Source of the DNA: Gammaproteobacteria bacterium
GTDB taxonomy: Bacteria; Pseudomonadota; Gammaproteobacteria; Ga0077554; Ga007554
NCBI GenBank assembly: GCA_040183005.1
Contig: JAMPIW010000007.1
Location: forward strand, 186,001-250,000
Reading direction: 5' to 3'
DNA length: 64,000 bases
Part shown: in pieces, positions 48,757 through 57,950 of the stretch
Position numbering within the stretch: the stretch's first letter is position 1
Layout of the letters: every line of letters begins with the position of its first letter
Made by a program: the position numbers and the translations under genes
Notes under the pieces: generated by a model
The model's input: the letters and a program-made list of their open reading frames with translations, nothing else
Told to the model about the DNA's origin: nothing
The model's database searches: none

Positions 48757-50004
48757 TCAAGCCAGTTCAGTTTCGATTTCTTCCGGCGCACTCTGTTCCC
48801 AAGCCGGGAACGGGTCGGGAAGGTTCATCCAGCCCGCGTGTCCGAGCGCCATTTCGGCATCGCTGAGCAGACTGGTATCGAGGTTGGTGCGAATTTCTGT
48901 CTCGTCCATTTCCATGCCGATGAACACCAGTTCCTGCCGTCGGTCGCCCCATTCGCCTTGCGATTTGGCTTCGATTTGCGTGCGGTAGGCGGCGTCTTTC
49001 GGCCAGTTTTCCTGCGGGATTGCGTCCCACCAATAGCCCGCTGCACCGTGACGGCAGGCGCCACCGGCTTGCGACCACGAACCCGCAAATTCGGGGCGCG
49101 AGGCGAGCCAGAAATAGCCTTTGCTGCGCACCACGCCTGCCCATTCGCTGTGGATCAAGTTCCAGAATCGCTGCGGATGAAACGGTCGCCGCGCTTGATA
49201 GACAAAGCTGGAAATACCGTATTCCTCGGTCTCGGGAATATGTTCGCCACGCATTTCTCTCAACCAGCCCGGTGCTTCGCTGGCGGCGTCAAAGTCAAAC
49301 AGGCCGGTATCGAGCACGCTGGCGAGCGCGACTTTGCCAAATTGCGTGAACTCGATTTTTGCGCGCGGATTGAGCGCGTTGAGGATGGCAGTCAGGCGAG
49401 TGAGATCGGCTTCGCTGACCAGATCAGCCTTGTTGACGACGATTACGTCGCAGAATTCGATTTGCTCGATCAGCAGATCGACGATACTACGAGTATCTTC
49501 CTCGCCCAGCGATTCACCGCGTTCATCGAGCAAATCAGACGACGCGTAATCGCGCAAAAAATTATATGCATCAACCACCGTCACCATCGTGTCGAGCCGC
49601 GCAACCTTGACCAGAGACGCACCATCCTCGTCTTCAAACGTGAAGGTTTCAGCGACCGGCAGCGGTTCTGAAATTCCTGTGGACTCGATCACCAACTGGT
49701 CGAAACGGCCTTCTTTGGCGAGTGCGGCGACTTCCTTCAACAGGTCTTCGCGCAGCGTGCAGCAAATGCAGCCGTTGGACATTTCAACCAGTTTTTCTTC
49801 GGTACGCGAGAGCGCTGCACCACCTTCGCGCACCAGGTTGGCATCGATATTGACCTCGCTCATGTCGTTGACTATCACTGCCACGCGGCGGCCTTCGCGG
49901 TTGTTCAGAATATGGTTCAAGAGCGTGGTTTTGCCTGCGCCAAGAAAGCCGGACAGGACGGTGACGGGGAGGCGCTGATCGGGTGACAAGGTCGGATGGC
50001 TCAT
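48757..50004 (-). CDS. COG0523 zinc GTPase, ZigA-like, copy 2
   Basis: The 415-residue GTPase has P-loop GFLGAGKT, the CxCC metal site [21 protein letters not shown] and guanine motif NKADL. The long C-terminal half ([20 protein letters not shown], and [11 protein letters not shown]) matches the larger ZigA/Zur-linked subgroup. It should act as a zinc metallochaperone in the cytoplasm. It lies 58 bp after copy 1. Confidence 0.9.
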   Translation of the reverse strand: MSHPTLSPDQRLPVTVLSGFLGAGKTTLLNHILNNREGRRVAVIVNDMSEVNIDANLVREGGAALSRTEEKLVEMSNGCICCTLREDLLKEVAALAKEGRFDQLVIESTGISEPLPVAETFTFEDEDGASLVKVARLDTMVTVVDAYNFLRDYASSDLLDERGESLGEEDTRSIVDLLIEQIEFCDVIVVNKADLVSEADLTRLTAILNALNPRAKIEFTQFGKVALASVLDTGLFDFDAASEAPGWLREMRGEHIPETEEYGISSFVYQARRPFHPQRFWNLIHSEWAGVVRSKGYFWLASRPEFAGSWSQAGGACRHGAAGYWWDAIPQENWPKDAAYRTQIEAKSQGEWGDRRQELVFIGMEMDETEIRTNLDTSLLSDAEMALGHAGWMNLPDPFPAWEQSAPEEIETELA

Positions 50005-50062
50005 AGTGTGTTGCAGGCCTTTTGGTTTGGTAAGTGAGGGTTGGTAAAGTCAAACAGGCAGT

Positions 50063-51034
50063 TCAGGCCACGCAGGTTTCAAACACCCGGCGGATTTGAT
50101 TTTCGGGTAAATTGCGACCGATAAACACCATGACGCTCTCGCGGGTCTCGTCTTGCCGCCATGGTCGCAGCTCGGTGCCGCCCATGATCATATGCACGCC
50201 CTGGAAGGCGATCTTGTGCGGATTGCCAGCCAGGTTCAGCATCCCCTTGTAGCGCAGCATGTCATCGCCCAGTGTCGTGGCCAGCACATCCAGGGCGGCG
50301 TTCAGGCGATCAGAGTTGTAGGGCTGAGTCTCGCGGATAACGAAGGATTTCACCTCGTCGTCGTGTGTGTGGTGATCCTCGCCAAGGAAACCCGGCTCGA
50401 TCTCCAGGATATCGTTCAGATTGAAGCCGCGCACATCCAGGAGTTCGGCCAGATCTGTCTGGCCGGGATGCACGCGCTGGATCGTGGCGCGACGGTTCAT
50501 GCCGCGCAGCCGCTCCAGCAGCCGGATATACTCGTCCTCACCAATCAGGTCAGTCTTGGAAACCAGAATGCGATCAGCGAAGCCCACCTGTTCCTGTGCT
50601 TCATGATTTTCATCCATCTGTCGCATGGCATGTTTGGCGTCCACGACCGTAACCACGGCATCCAGGCGATAGGCCTCACGCACGGCGTCGTCCACGAAAA
50701 AAGTCTGCGCCACGGGCGCGGGGTCGGCAAGGCCGGTGGTTTCGATCATGACGTGCTCGAAGTCGAGCTTGCCCGCCGCACGTTGCTCCCCGATCTCGCC
50801 GAGGATGCGCACCAGGTCGCCGCGCACGGTGCAGCAGATGCAGCCGTTGTTCATCACCACCACCTGCTCAGTGGATTCCACCAGCAGATCGTTGTCGATG
50901 CCCACTTCACCGAATTCATTTTCGATGACGGCGATCTTGCGACCGTGGTTTTCCGACAGGATACGATTGAGTAGCGTGGTCTTGCCAGCGCCGAGAAAGC
51001 CGGTGAGTACGGTCACAGGGATAAGTTCATTCAT
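50063..51034 (-). CDS. COG0523 GTPase, YjiA-like, copy 1
   Basis: I choose ATG 51034, which has GGAGGA seven bases upstream. The open frame continues to 51439, but that stretch is a repeat region without family similarity. The 323-residue protein has [35 protein letters not shown], and a C-terminal CobW_C domain with GVHMIMGG. The YjiA subgroup is a metal-binding GTPase. It leads a same-strand run of three paralogues. Confidence 0.9.
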   Translation of the reverse strand: MNELIPVTVLTGFLGAGKTTLLNRILSENHGRKIAVIENEFGEVGIDNDLLVESTEQVVVMNNGCICCTVRGDLVRILGEIGEQRAAGKLDFEHVMIETTGLADPAPVAQTFFVDDAVREAYRLDAVVTVVDAKHAMRQMDENHEAQEQVGFADRILVSKTDLIGEDEYIRLLERLRGMNRRATIQRVHPGQTDLAELLDVRGFNLNDILEIEPGFLGEDHHTHDDEVKSFVIRETQPYNSDRLNAALDVLATTLGDDMLRYKGMLNLAGNPHKIAFQGVHMIMGGTELRPWRQDETRESVMVFIGRNLPENQIRRVFETCVA

Positions 51035-51190
51035 GGTCGGTTCCTCCATAAGCAGTTTGCGGGTTGTAGATTTTTTTCGTTTCCAGAAAACCGAGGAAGG
51101 AGCACAGGGAAGCGAAGCGTGTGCGACGACCCCTGTGTAGCCGTAGGCTCTCCTGTTTTGTCGGAGTCTGTGCGGAAGCACGGGCGTAGA

Positions 51191-51312
51191 GAAAATGGGA
51201 GAGCAACGACACGGCGTCAAGTCATTGTGGAAGCTATGGCGCCCCGCGCAGTGGGGTGTCGTAGCGTACGCAGGACGAACACAGGCCGCCGAAGGCATAC
51301 TTGTCGCCAATT
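51191..51312 (-). repeat. Dispersed 120-bp repeat, copy A, with adjoining long palindrome
   Basis: Read on the minus strand, this segment resembles 62404-62530 along its length, with blocks such as ACGACACCCCACTGCGC, CCTGCG and TCCCATTTTC. The copies are in opposite orientation. Overlapping its right edge, 51306-51371 is a long imperfect palindrome whose outer arms are GTCGCCA...TGGCGAC, inner arms CCTTTTGGG...CCCAAAAGG. The stretch 51035-51476 holds no other feature I can support. Confidence 0.55.
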
Positions 51313-51476
51313 TTTTGCTCCTTTTGGGGACTTGGATGTCCCAAAAGGTTTTGCAAAAAATGGCGACACTATCGAGAAAAGTTCGTTTCGCCCGGCTTCC
51401 ATTCCAGCGTATGGATAAAACACGAACGGTAGCCCACATGACGGGAGGGTTCCACCGGTCAGTTCCACAGTTTTCA

Positions 51477-52211
51477 TTATCTGTGTCCCCATGCCACTAG
51501 GCCCACGCCACCACCGATCAGGGTGAACTGCACGGCGAAGTCCCAAGGTTTGCGGTGTTTTTGCAGTGTCGGCACCAGGTCGGCCACAGCGATGTAAATG
51601 AAGCTCGCTGCTGCCAGCGCGAGCAGATAGGGAATCGCTCCCTGCACGTTTTGCAGGACGAAATAGCCCAGCAAGCCACCCACCACCGCCATCGAACTTG
51701 ACACGGCATTGAGCAGCAATACACGTTGGCGGCTATAGCCAGAGGCGAGTAGCACCATAAAGTCGCCTACCTCCTGCGGGATTTCGTGGGCGATCACCGC
51801 CGTGGCGGTGGCGACTCCCAAGGCGGGATCCTGGAGAAAAGCAGCGGCGATTAAGGCGCCATCCACGAAGTTGTGCAGCCCGTCGCCCAGCACGATCATG
51901 AGGCCGGTGCCAGGATGGGGTGCGTCCGTTGTGCCTTGGTGCGAGTGGTCGTGCCGCCACAGGGCGGTTTTTTCGAGGGCGAAGAACAGGAAGATGCCCG
52001 CCAGTACCGTCGCTCCCACCTCATGAAAAGGCAGTTGCTGCGCGGCTTCGGGTAGGATGCTCAGGAAGGCGGCCGCGAGCAGCACTCCCACCGAGAAACT
52101 CACCAGACGCGGCGCCCAGCGTGCCAGCACTGTCAATGATAACAAGGCGGCTGCAGCGACACTCAGCACACCACCCGCCAGGGTGGCAAGAAAAATATAG
52201 GCGAGCGTCAC
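51477..52211 (-). CDS. ZIP-family metal transporter
   Basis: The GTG start at 52211 is chosen because AGGAAGG lies six bases upstream and the product then begins in the first membrane helix (MTLAYIFLATLAGGVLS). The longer open frame runs through the zur gene. The 244-residue protein has about eight helices and the metal-path motifs GDGLHNFVDG and AHEIPQEVGDF. It should import zinc. A Zur-type operator overlaps its ribosome site, so it is probably repressed when zinc is ample. Confidence 0.9.
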   Translation of the reverse strand: MTLAYIFLATLAGGVLSVAAAALLSLTVLARWAPRLVSFSVGVLLAAAFLSILPEAAQQLPFHEVGATVLAGIFLFFALEKTALWRHDHSHQGTTDAPHPGTGLMIVLGDGLHNFVDGALIAAAFLQDPALGVATATAVIAHEIPQEVGDFMVLLASGYSRQRVLLLNAVSSSMAVVGGLLGYFVLQNVQGAIPYLLALAAASFIYIAVADLVPTLQKHRKPWDFAVQFTLIGGGVGLVAWGHR

Positions 52212-52218
52212 GATGCCT

Positions 52219-52239
52219 TCCTGCAACCAAGTTGCATTT
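52219..52239 (-). promoter_or_regulatory. Putative Zur operator before the ZIP gene
   Basis: The dyad TGCAAC-CAA-GTTGCA followed by TTT matches the palindrome before zur. It sits eight to twenty-eight bases from the GTG start and covers the ribosome-binding region. Confidence 0.65.
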
Positions 52240-52296
52240 CGATGCGAAAAGAAAGATGAAGTGTGGACATGACGCGGGTGGCTCCGGGTTGGTGGG

Positions 52297-52734
52297 TCAG
52301 CGGGAAGCCTGTGTGCAGTCCGCGCAGTTGCCATGCACGGTGACATCGACGTGGTGCGCCTCGAAACCATCCGGCGCATCGGGCATCGGCAGGGTTGCTC
52401 GGTCGGGCAGGCAAAAAAGCTGCCCGCAGGCATCGCATTCGAAATGCGCGTGGCCGTGGTGGACATGCGCCGCACCAAAGCGGCGTACACGATCCTGCCC
52501 GGTCACGCTGTGCGCTAAGCCTCGCGCGACCAGCCAGTCGAGCACGCGGTAGAGCGTGACCTTGTCGAGCGGGTGGCTTTCGTCAGAGGCGGTCTGGCTC
52601 AATTGCTGGTGCGACACTGTGGCGTCTACCGCGAGCAGCAGCCGTAACACCTGTACGCGGGCCGCAGTGGCGCCGGCACCGCGCGCCTGGATCAGGCGAA
52701 CGGCGTTGTCGTGGAGTGAGTCATGAGTATACAT
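52297..52734 (-). CDS. zur: Fur-family regulator, probable zinc uptake repressor Zur
   Basis: The start at 52734 follows TATAAT and lies inside a longer open frame. The 145-residue protein has the Fur winged helix (ARVQVLRLLLAVDATVSHQQ, then LDKVTLYRVLDWLVARGL), a His-rich metal region HVHHGHAHFECDACGQLFCL, and a C-terminal CADC pair for structural zinc. Neighbouring ZIP and COG0523 genes make zinc the likely signal. It lies 85 bp before the ZIP gene. Confidence 0.88.
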   Translation of the reverse strand: MYTHDSLHDNAVRLIQARGAGATAARVQVLRLLLAVDATVSHQQLSQTASDESHPLDKVTLYRVLDWLVARGLAHSVTGQDRVRRFGAAHVHHGHAHFECDACGQLFCLPDRATLPMPDAPDGFEAHHVDVTVHGNCADCTQASR

Positions 52735-52762
52735 AGAGGAAATTATAGGCGACGACAAGGAT

Positions 52763-52783
52763 AAATGCAACAGAGTTGCATTT
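52763..52783 (-). promoter_or_regulatory. Putative Zur autoregulatory operator
   Basis: A perfect 9-bp dyad, AAATGCAAC-AGA-GTTGCA with TTT following, lies 29 bp upstream of the zur start. TATAAT (minus strand) follows at about 52742-52747. The same core occurs before the ZIP gene, which supports a shared regulator. Confidence 0.7.
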
Positions 52784-52855
52784 TGTGAGTAGGTCAATGA
52801 TTGGGTTGGGGAAATTCAGGCCGTTGCGACCGTGGCGGGATAAATCCCGGGGTTC

Positions 52856-54145
52856 CTACTGGAGTGGCGTTGTCCGCTCTTCATGTTCATCATCAACGCC
52901 TCTTACCCCAATCTCGATCTGCTCCAGTGTATCCAGTGGTTTTGGGGGGTTGATGCCCATTTCGGTGAATTTGCGGGCGCCGGGGATGACCTGGCGCTCG
53001 AAGGAGCCGACGGCCTTGTTGTAGTGATCCAGGCTATGGCTGAGGTTTTTACCGAGACGGGACAGGTGTCCGGTAAAGACGCATAGCCGTTTATAGAGGT
53101 CCACGCCGAGATCGCGCACCTGTTCGGCGTTTTTGGCCAGTACCTGCTGTTGCCAGCCGTAGCCGACAGCGCGCAGCAGGGCGACGAAGCTGGTGGGGGT
53201 GGCGAGGATGACTTTCTGGCGTAGTGCGTCCTCAAGCAGATCACGATCGACATCGAGCGCCGCACTCAGGAATTGGTCGCCGGGTATGAACATCACTACA
53301 AAATCGGGGCTGTTTTTAAACTGGCTCCAATAACTGCGTGCAGCCAGTTCTCGCACACGATCGCGCACCTTGCGCGCGTGACGTTCCAGATGCCAGCCGC
53401 GCACAGTGTCGTCTGGAGCCTCCATGGCGCTGAGATAGGCGTCTAGCGGTGTTTTTACATCCACGATGATCTCGCGCCCGCCGGGCATGCGCACGATCAT
53501 GTCGGGGCGCATTGCTCCATCCGGGGTGGGGGTGTGCTCCTGTTCATAAAAATCGCAATGCTCGACCATGCCGGCGAGCTCAACGAGGCGCTTTAGTGTC
53601 ATCTCACCCCATTGCCCACGCACCTCGGGACGGCGCAATGCTTGCACCAGATTGCGCGTTTCGGTGTGAAGTATGTGTTGGGTTTGGGCCATGACTTCGA
53701 GATGTTTGGTGATGGAGCCATAGGCCTCTTTGCGCTCATTTTCGATCTGGCGGACCTGTTGTTCGGTTTTTAGCAGGGTGTCCTTGATCGGCTTGAGCAT
53801 GTTTTCGATGGATTTTTCCTTCTGCTCTAAATCGTTTTGCGCCAGGATATGGAATTGCTGGAGATTTTCCTTGGCCAGCTTCAGAAATTCCTCTGAGTTG
53901 CTTTTTAATGCCTGGCTGGAGGCGACAGAGAAAGTTTGCACAAGCTGTTCCCGCGCCTTTTCGATAGTCGCGATCTTTTCCTGCGTCGACTGCCGCTCCA
54001 TCTCCAGCGTGGTGCTGAGTTCGACATTCTTTTTGATGTTATCTATGAGTTGCCGTTGTGAACGGTGCTGGCCGATAAACCAGCCCAGCGTGGCGGCAAG
54101 CGCGGCGACAATTATTAGTGCAATAAGGGATAGGGGTTCGGTCAT
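52856..54145 (-). CDS. rmuC: DNA recombination protein RmuC
   Basis: The 429-residue protein has an N-terminal membrane anchor (LIALIIVAALAATLGWFIG), a coiled coil over about residues 30-150, and the RmuC nuclease-like domain. The domain shows RGQWGEMTLKRLVELAGM, PDMIVRMPGGREIIVDVKTP (PD-(D/E)XK type) and FVVMFIPGDQFLSAAL. It is thought to limit DNA inversions. It follows gph on the same strand after a 189-bp gap in which I see nothing. Confidence 0.94.
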   Translation of the reverse strand: MTEPLSLIALIIVAALAATLGWFIGQHRSQRQLIDNIKKNVELSTTLEMERQSTQEKIATIEKAREQLVQTFSVASSQALKSNSEEFLKLAKENLQQFHILAQNDLEQKEKSIENMLKPIKDTLLKTEQQVRQIENERKEAYGSITKHLEVMAQTQHILHTETRNLVQALRRPEVRGQWGEMTLKRLVELAGMVEHCDFYEQEHTPTPDGAMRPDMIVRMPGGREIIVDVKTPLDAYLSAMEAPDDTVRGWHLERHARKVRDRVRELAARSYWSQFKNSPDFVVMFIPGDQFLSAALDVDRDLLEDALRQKVILATPTSFVALLRAVGYGWQQQVLAKNAEQVRDLGVDLYKRLCVFTGHLSRLGKNLSHSLDHYNKAVGSFERQVIPGARKFTEMGINPPKPLDTLEQIEIGVRGVDDEHEERTTPLQ

Positions 54146-54334
54146 GGTCGTGAGCTAGTTGTTGATCCTCAATGGTGGCAGAGAGGATTGGGTTTCCCCC
54201 CCCCGTGCCCACCGTAAATCCCCGTGATCACCGTAAAGGTGGCAATGAGGGGGCAATGGAGGGCATAGGGAGTAATGTCGTTAACCGACGGCCAAGGTGC
54301 TATTCCGTATAGATCGGCATTTCCCCCAAAGAGT

Positions 54335-55006
54335 TTAGGCTGGCGTAGCGATGATCCAGTCGAGTATTTCCAATGGATGCTGAATCATGGCATCGGCATC
54401 CCACATCCGTGGCTCATCGGCTGCTCCAATGTAACCGAACAGCGCGGCAAGAGTTTTCATGCCGGCGCGTCTGCCCGCCTCGATGTCGCGCTGGGCATCG
54501 CCGACATAAAGACATTGCCAGGCATGGCTACCTGCCTGGTGACAGGCATGCAGCATCGGGGCGGGGTGGGGCTTGCGTTCGGCGGTAGTGTCGCCGCTTA
54601 CGATGCAGGCTGCGCGCTGCGTTAATCCCAGTTGTTCCATGAGGGGGTTTGTCAGCCAAGCCGGTTTGTTTGTCACCACGCCCCAGTTCATGCCGCGCTC
54701 CTCTATGGTGCGCAACACCTCATCCATGCCGGGAAACAGGCGGGTCCCCAGGGTCAGATGTTCGCGGTAGATGTCCAAGAACCGCTGACGTAGTGGTGCA
54801 AAACGTGAGTCTTCCGGAGTAATCTCAAGACCGAGTTTGACCATGGCGGCGGCACCGTGCGACACCACGGGCCGGATGGCGGAGAAAGGCAGGGCGGGCA
54901 TGCCCTGTTCCTCGCGCACCTTGTTTAATGCAAAGGCCATGTCAGGCGCGGTGTCGGCCAGGGTGCCGTCCAGATCGAACAGCACGGTACGTATGGTACT
55001 GCTCAC
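54335..55006 (-). CDS. gph: Phosphoglycolate phosphatase
   Basis: The 223-residue HAD hydrolase has FDLDGTLADTAPDM (nucleophile Asp10), GVVTNKP, and YVGDAQRDIEAGRRAGM. It removes phosphate from 2-phosphoglycolate, useful in an autotroph fixing CO2 by Rubisco. It begins three bases after ubiG; this gene pair is typical of gammaproteobacteria. MupP-type activity is an alternative. Confidence 0.9.
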   Translation of the reverse strand: MSSTIRTVLFDLDGTLADTAPDMAFALNKVREEQGMPALPFSAIRPVVSHGAAAMVKLGLEITPEDSRFAPLRQRFLDIYREHLTLGTRLFPGMDEVLRTIEERGMNWGVVTNKPAWLTNPLMEQLGLTQRAACIVSGDTTAERKPHPAPMLHACHQAGSHAWQCLYVGDAQRDIEAGRRAGMKTLAALFGYIGAADEPRMWDADAMIQHPLEILDWIIATPA

Positions 55007-55009
55007 GTC

Positions 55010-55723
55010 CTATTCCTCATCCTTTACGCACCAGGCAAGATAGTTCACGTCGATGTCGGTTTCCAGGGCGTAATGCCGGTTGAGCGGGTTGTAGGTCATG
55101 CCGGTCAACTCACGCAGGTGCAAGCCGGCGGGTCGCATCCATTCAGCCAGTTCCGAAGGACGGATGAATTTACTGTAATCGTGCGTACCTGTGGGCAGCA
55201 GTTTCAGCAGATATTCCGCGCCAATGATGGCGAACAAATAGGCCTTGGGGGTGCGGTTGAGGGTGGAGAAAAACACATGGCCGCCGGGCTTGACCAGCCG
55301 GGCGCAGGCAGAAACCACAGAGGCCGGGTCCGGCACGTGCTCCAACATTTCCATGCAGGTTACGACATCGAAGCTCGCTGGTTGCTCCTGCGCCAGTTGC
55401 TCAGCGGTCATTTGCCGGTAATCCACCTCGGCGCCGGACTCCAGGAGGTGCAGCCGGGCGACAGAGAGTGGCGCGGCGCCAGCATCAATGCCCACCACGG
55501 ATGCGCCTCGTAATGCCATGCTCTCGGATAATATGCCTCCGCCACACCCGACATCAACGACGCGCTTGCCTGCCAGATGCGCCCGTCTATCGATGTAGTC
55601 CAGGCGTAGCGGGTTGATGTCATGCAACGGCTTGAATTCGCTGCGCGGATCCCACCAGCGTGAAGCCGGTTCCTCGAATTTGGCAATCTCGCGTGGATCG
55701 ATGTTTTGTGTAGTCTGGATCAT
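55010..55723 (-). CDS. ubiG: Ubiquinone biosynthesis O-methyltransferase
   Basis: The 237-residue enzyme carries out both O-methylations of ubiquinone synthesis. It begins with [20 protein letters not shown] as UbiG does and has [16 protein letters not shown] (motif I), [11 protein letters not shown] and [12 protein letters not shown]. It is operonic with gph. Ubiquinone is the acceptor expected for the sulfide oxidoreductase here. Confidence 0.96.
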   Translation of the reverse strand: MIQTTQNIDPREIAKFEEPASRWWDPRSEFKPLHDINPLRLDYIDRRAHLAGKRVVDVGCGGGILSESMALRGASVVGIDAGAAPLSVARLHLLESGAEVDYRQMTAEQLAQEQPASFDVVTCMEMLEHVPDPASVVSACARLVKPGGHVFFSTLNRTPKAYLFAIIGAEYLLKLLPTGTHDYSKFIRPSELAEWMRPAGLHLRELTGMTYNPLNRHYALETDIDVNYLAWCVKDEE

Positions 55724-55818
55724 GTCGTTTAGGATAGCATGTATGATACTTGCAAGTAATGTGGCACGCCTTGTGACGGGCCCCCCTATAAATTCGCTGA
55801 AGCCGTGCTGGCGGCGTT

Positions 55819-55877
55819 GAAAACAGGCTCAAAATGCTCATTTACTAGGTGTAAACTCCGCTTTTTCGCCTGTTTTC
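55819..55877 (+). other. Hairpin in the leader of the APC transporter
   Basis: GAAAACAGGC (55819-55828) and GCCTGTTTTC (55868-55877) can form a perfect 10-bp stem enclosing 39 bases. It lies about 90 bp before the transporter start in a 244-bp divergent gap. It may be a dispersed repeat or a regulatory structure. Confidence 0.4.
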
Positions 55878-55967
55878 GCCTTGCCATTACAACTTGATCG
55901 AAGTTATAGAGGTGCCCTGCTGTGATTTCAAGAATAATTTTCAGAGTTGTTTGAATAAGGAAGAAAT

Positions 55968-57359
55968 ATGAGTCTGTGGCGCACAAAATCCATTGAAAAG
56001 GCGCTTGAAGCCGCAAACAATAATGCGGGCCTGCACCGTGTTTTGAGCAGTATGGATTTAACGCTGCTGGGGATCGGTGCCGTCATCGGGGCGGGAATAT
56101 TTGTGTTGACGGGAGTGGCAGCCGCTACCCAGGCCGGTCCCGCTCTCATGCTGTCTTTCGTGGTCTCCGGGCTGGCATGTATCTTCGCTGCGCTGGTATA
56201 TGCGGAGCTGGCCTCCGCCGTGCCCATATCAGGGAGCGCGTATACCTATTCTTATGTCGCACTGGGTGAATTTGTTGCATGGATTGTGGGTTGGAACCTG
56301 GTGCTGGAATATGGCGTGTCGAGCGCCGCAGTGGCCATAGGCTGGTCAGGGTATTTCAACAGAGCGCTGGAGGGGCTGGGGCTGGGATTGCCTGAAACCC
56401 TCATGAAAGCCCCCCATGAGGGCGGTTTGGTCAATCTCCCCGCTTTGCTGATCATCGTGCTTGTAAGCGTTATTCTGACGGTAGGCGTCAAGCAGAGCAG
56501 TCGCTTCAATAATCTGATTGTGATGGTGAAGCTGGCCGTCATTGCGCTGTTTATCGTCGTGGCTGCCGGACATGTGGAACCTGCCAACTGGAAACCTTTT
56601 ATGCCGTTTGGCTGGGAAGGGGTGATGGGCGGAGCGGCGCTGATCTTTTTCGCATATATTGGTTTTGATGCGGTATCCACCGCAGGTGAAGAGGCGCGCA
56701 ATCCCCAGCGCGATTTGCCGCGCGGCATCATCGGCTCGCTGGTGATTTGCACGATTATCTACATCATCGTGGCGGCGTTGCTGACGGGCATAGTGCCGTA
56801 CACCCTGCTCAACGTCAAAGATCCCGTCGCCTTTGCCTTGGCGCAAGTGGGCGAACGCCTCGCATCGAACCTTATTTCGGTAGGCGCCATCGCCGGACTC
56901 ACCTCCGTGTTACTGGTGCTTCTTTATGGGCAGAGCCGCATCTTCTTCGCCATGTCACGCGACGGGTTGCTGCCCTCGGTATTCAGTCAGGTTCATGCCA
57001 GATTCCGCACCCCGGTGCCGGTGATTATGGTGACGGGTGCGGTGGCCGCACTGGTGGCGGGCTTTATGCCAATAGGTCAGGTGGCCGAACTGGCCAATAT
57101 CGGCACGCTTTCCGCTTTCGCCGTGGTGTCGGTGGGCGTGCTGGTGCTGCGCCGCACCCACCCCAATCTGAACCGCCCCTTCAAAACCCCTTTCATGCCC
57201 TGGACGCCTATTTTGGCGATCCTTTTTTGCAGCTACCTCATCGCCAGCCTGGGTGCGGTAACGCTGTGGCGTTTTGTGATCTGGACGGCGATCGGCGTGG
57301 CGATTTATTTTGCCTATTCGCGTAAACGGAGCCTTTTAGCTGCAAGGGCGCCCCTGTAA
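55968..57359 (+). CDS. APC-family amino acid permease
   Basis: The 463-residue transporter has about twelve membrane segments. It carries the helix 1 signature GIGAVIGAGIFVLTGVAA and FFAYIGFDAVSTAGEEARNPQRDLPRGI, as in YfnA/CAT-like cationic amino acid carriers. AAGGAAG precedes the ATG. The substrate cannot be assigned. It is divergent from ubiG. Confidence 0.93.
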   Translation: MSLWRTKSIEKALEAANNNAGLHRVLSSMDLTLLGIGAVIGAGIFVLTGVAAATQAGPALMLSFVVSGLACIFAALVYAELASAVPISGSAYTYSYVALGEFVAWIVGWNLVLEYGVSSAAVAIGWSGYFNRALEGLGLGLPETLMKAPHEGGLVNLPALLIIVLVSVILTVGVKQSSRFNNLIVMVKLAVIALFIVVAAGHVEPANWKPFMPFGWEGVMGGAALIFFAYIGFDAVSTAGEEARNPQRDLPRGIIGSLVICTIIYIIVAALLTGIVPYTLLNVKDPVAFALAQVGERLASNLISVGAIAGLTSVLLVLLYGQSRIFFAMSRDGLLPSVFSQVHARFRTPVPVIMVTGAVAALVAGFMPIGQVAELANIGTLSAFAVVSVGVLVLRRTHPNLNRPFKTPFMPWTPILAILFCSYLIASLGAVTLWRFVIWTAIGVAIYFAYSRKRSLLAARAPL

Positions 57360-57413
57360 ATTCGATCGAGGCTCAGCTCCTGGGACCGACCGGGGCCGTC
57401 ATGTTCACCTTGG

Positions 57414-57950
57414 TCAGGAGTAGTAGTACACGATATAGATATGGTAGGCGGACAGGATCAGCGTCACGGTCGCGCACAGGACGTGCATCAGTATCCAGGT
57501 CAGTTGCTGAGGGCGGCGTTTGATGCGGGTGATTTCGATGTTGAAAAGACCCAGTGCACAACAGCTCAGGAAGGCGATCGCCAGAGCGCTTTGATAGGCG
57601 TAGCCGAGTGTGGTTGAGTGCAAGAAAAACAATAGCGGCGCGACAGCACCGCTGTATTTATGCAGCATGAGTTGTCGAGGCACGCCCTCGACCTGGGCGC
57701 CTGCGGCGCGTCGACGGGCGAGATACCACTGAAACAACATGTACGCAATCAGCCCATAGCCAGAGATCTGTTTGTATACTGCGTCGGCTTGCAAGCGCTC
57801 GAGCATCGGCCAGTGTACGTCGAACGCATACTGCAATAAGAAGAAGGCGAGCAGCGTGCACCCGATGACAAAATAGGGACGCCGGTAGCTGAGCATCGAG
57901 ATGGGGGATAATGAGGCGGGCGCTACTAACTCGGTGGCATTGCTAGACAT
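57414..57950 (-). CDS. Small b-type-haem-like membrane protein
   Basis: The start at 57950 has AAGGA upstream and overlaps the previous gene by eight bases. The 178-residue protein has about five membrane segments. His residues lie in LMLHKYSG, FFLHSTTLG, LMHVLCA and SAYHIYIVYYY, arranged as in cytochrome b561 or ferric-reductase-like haem carriers. Being last of a three-gene cytochrome set, it could pass electrons between quinone and the periplasmic cytochromes. Haem binding is inferred. Confidence 0.7.
   Translation of the reverse strand: MSSNATELVAPASLSPISMLSYRRPYFVIGCTLLAFFLLQYAFDVHWPMLERLQADAVYKQISGYGLIAYMLFQWYLARRRAAGAQVEGVPRQLMLHKYSGAVAPLLFFLHSTTLGYAYQSALAIAFLSCCALGLFNIEITRIKRRPQQLTWILMHVLCATVTLILSAYHIYIVYYYS

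Noticed and set aside
48664-49671. Plus-strand 335-codon frame opposite the ZigA-like gene
   Set aside because: Antisense shadow of a conserved GTPase gene.
51035-51439. N-terminal extension of the copy-1 GTPase
   Set aside because: The extension lies in a repeat and palindrome; a strong ribosome site marks ATG 51034 as the start.
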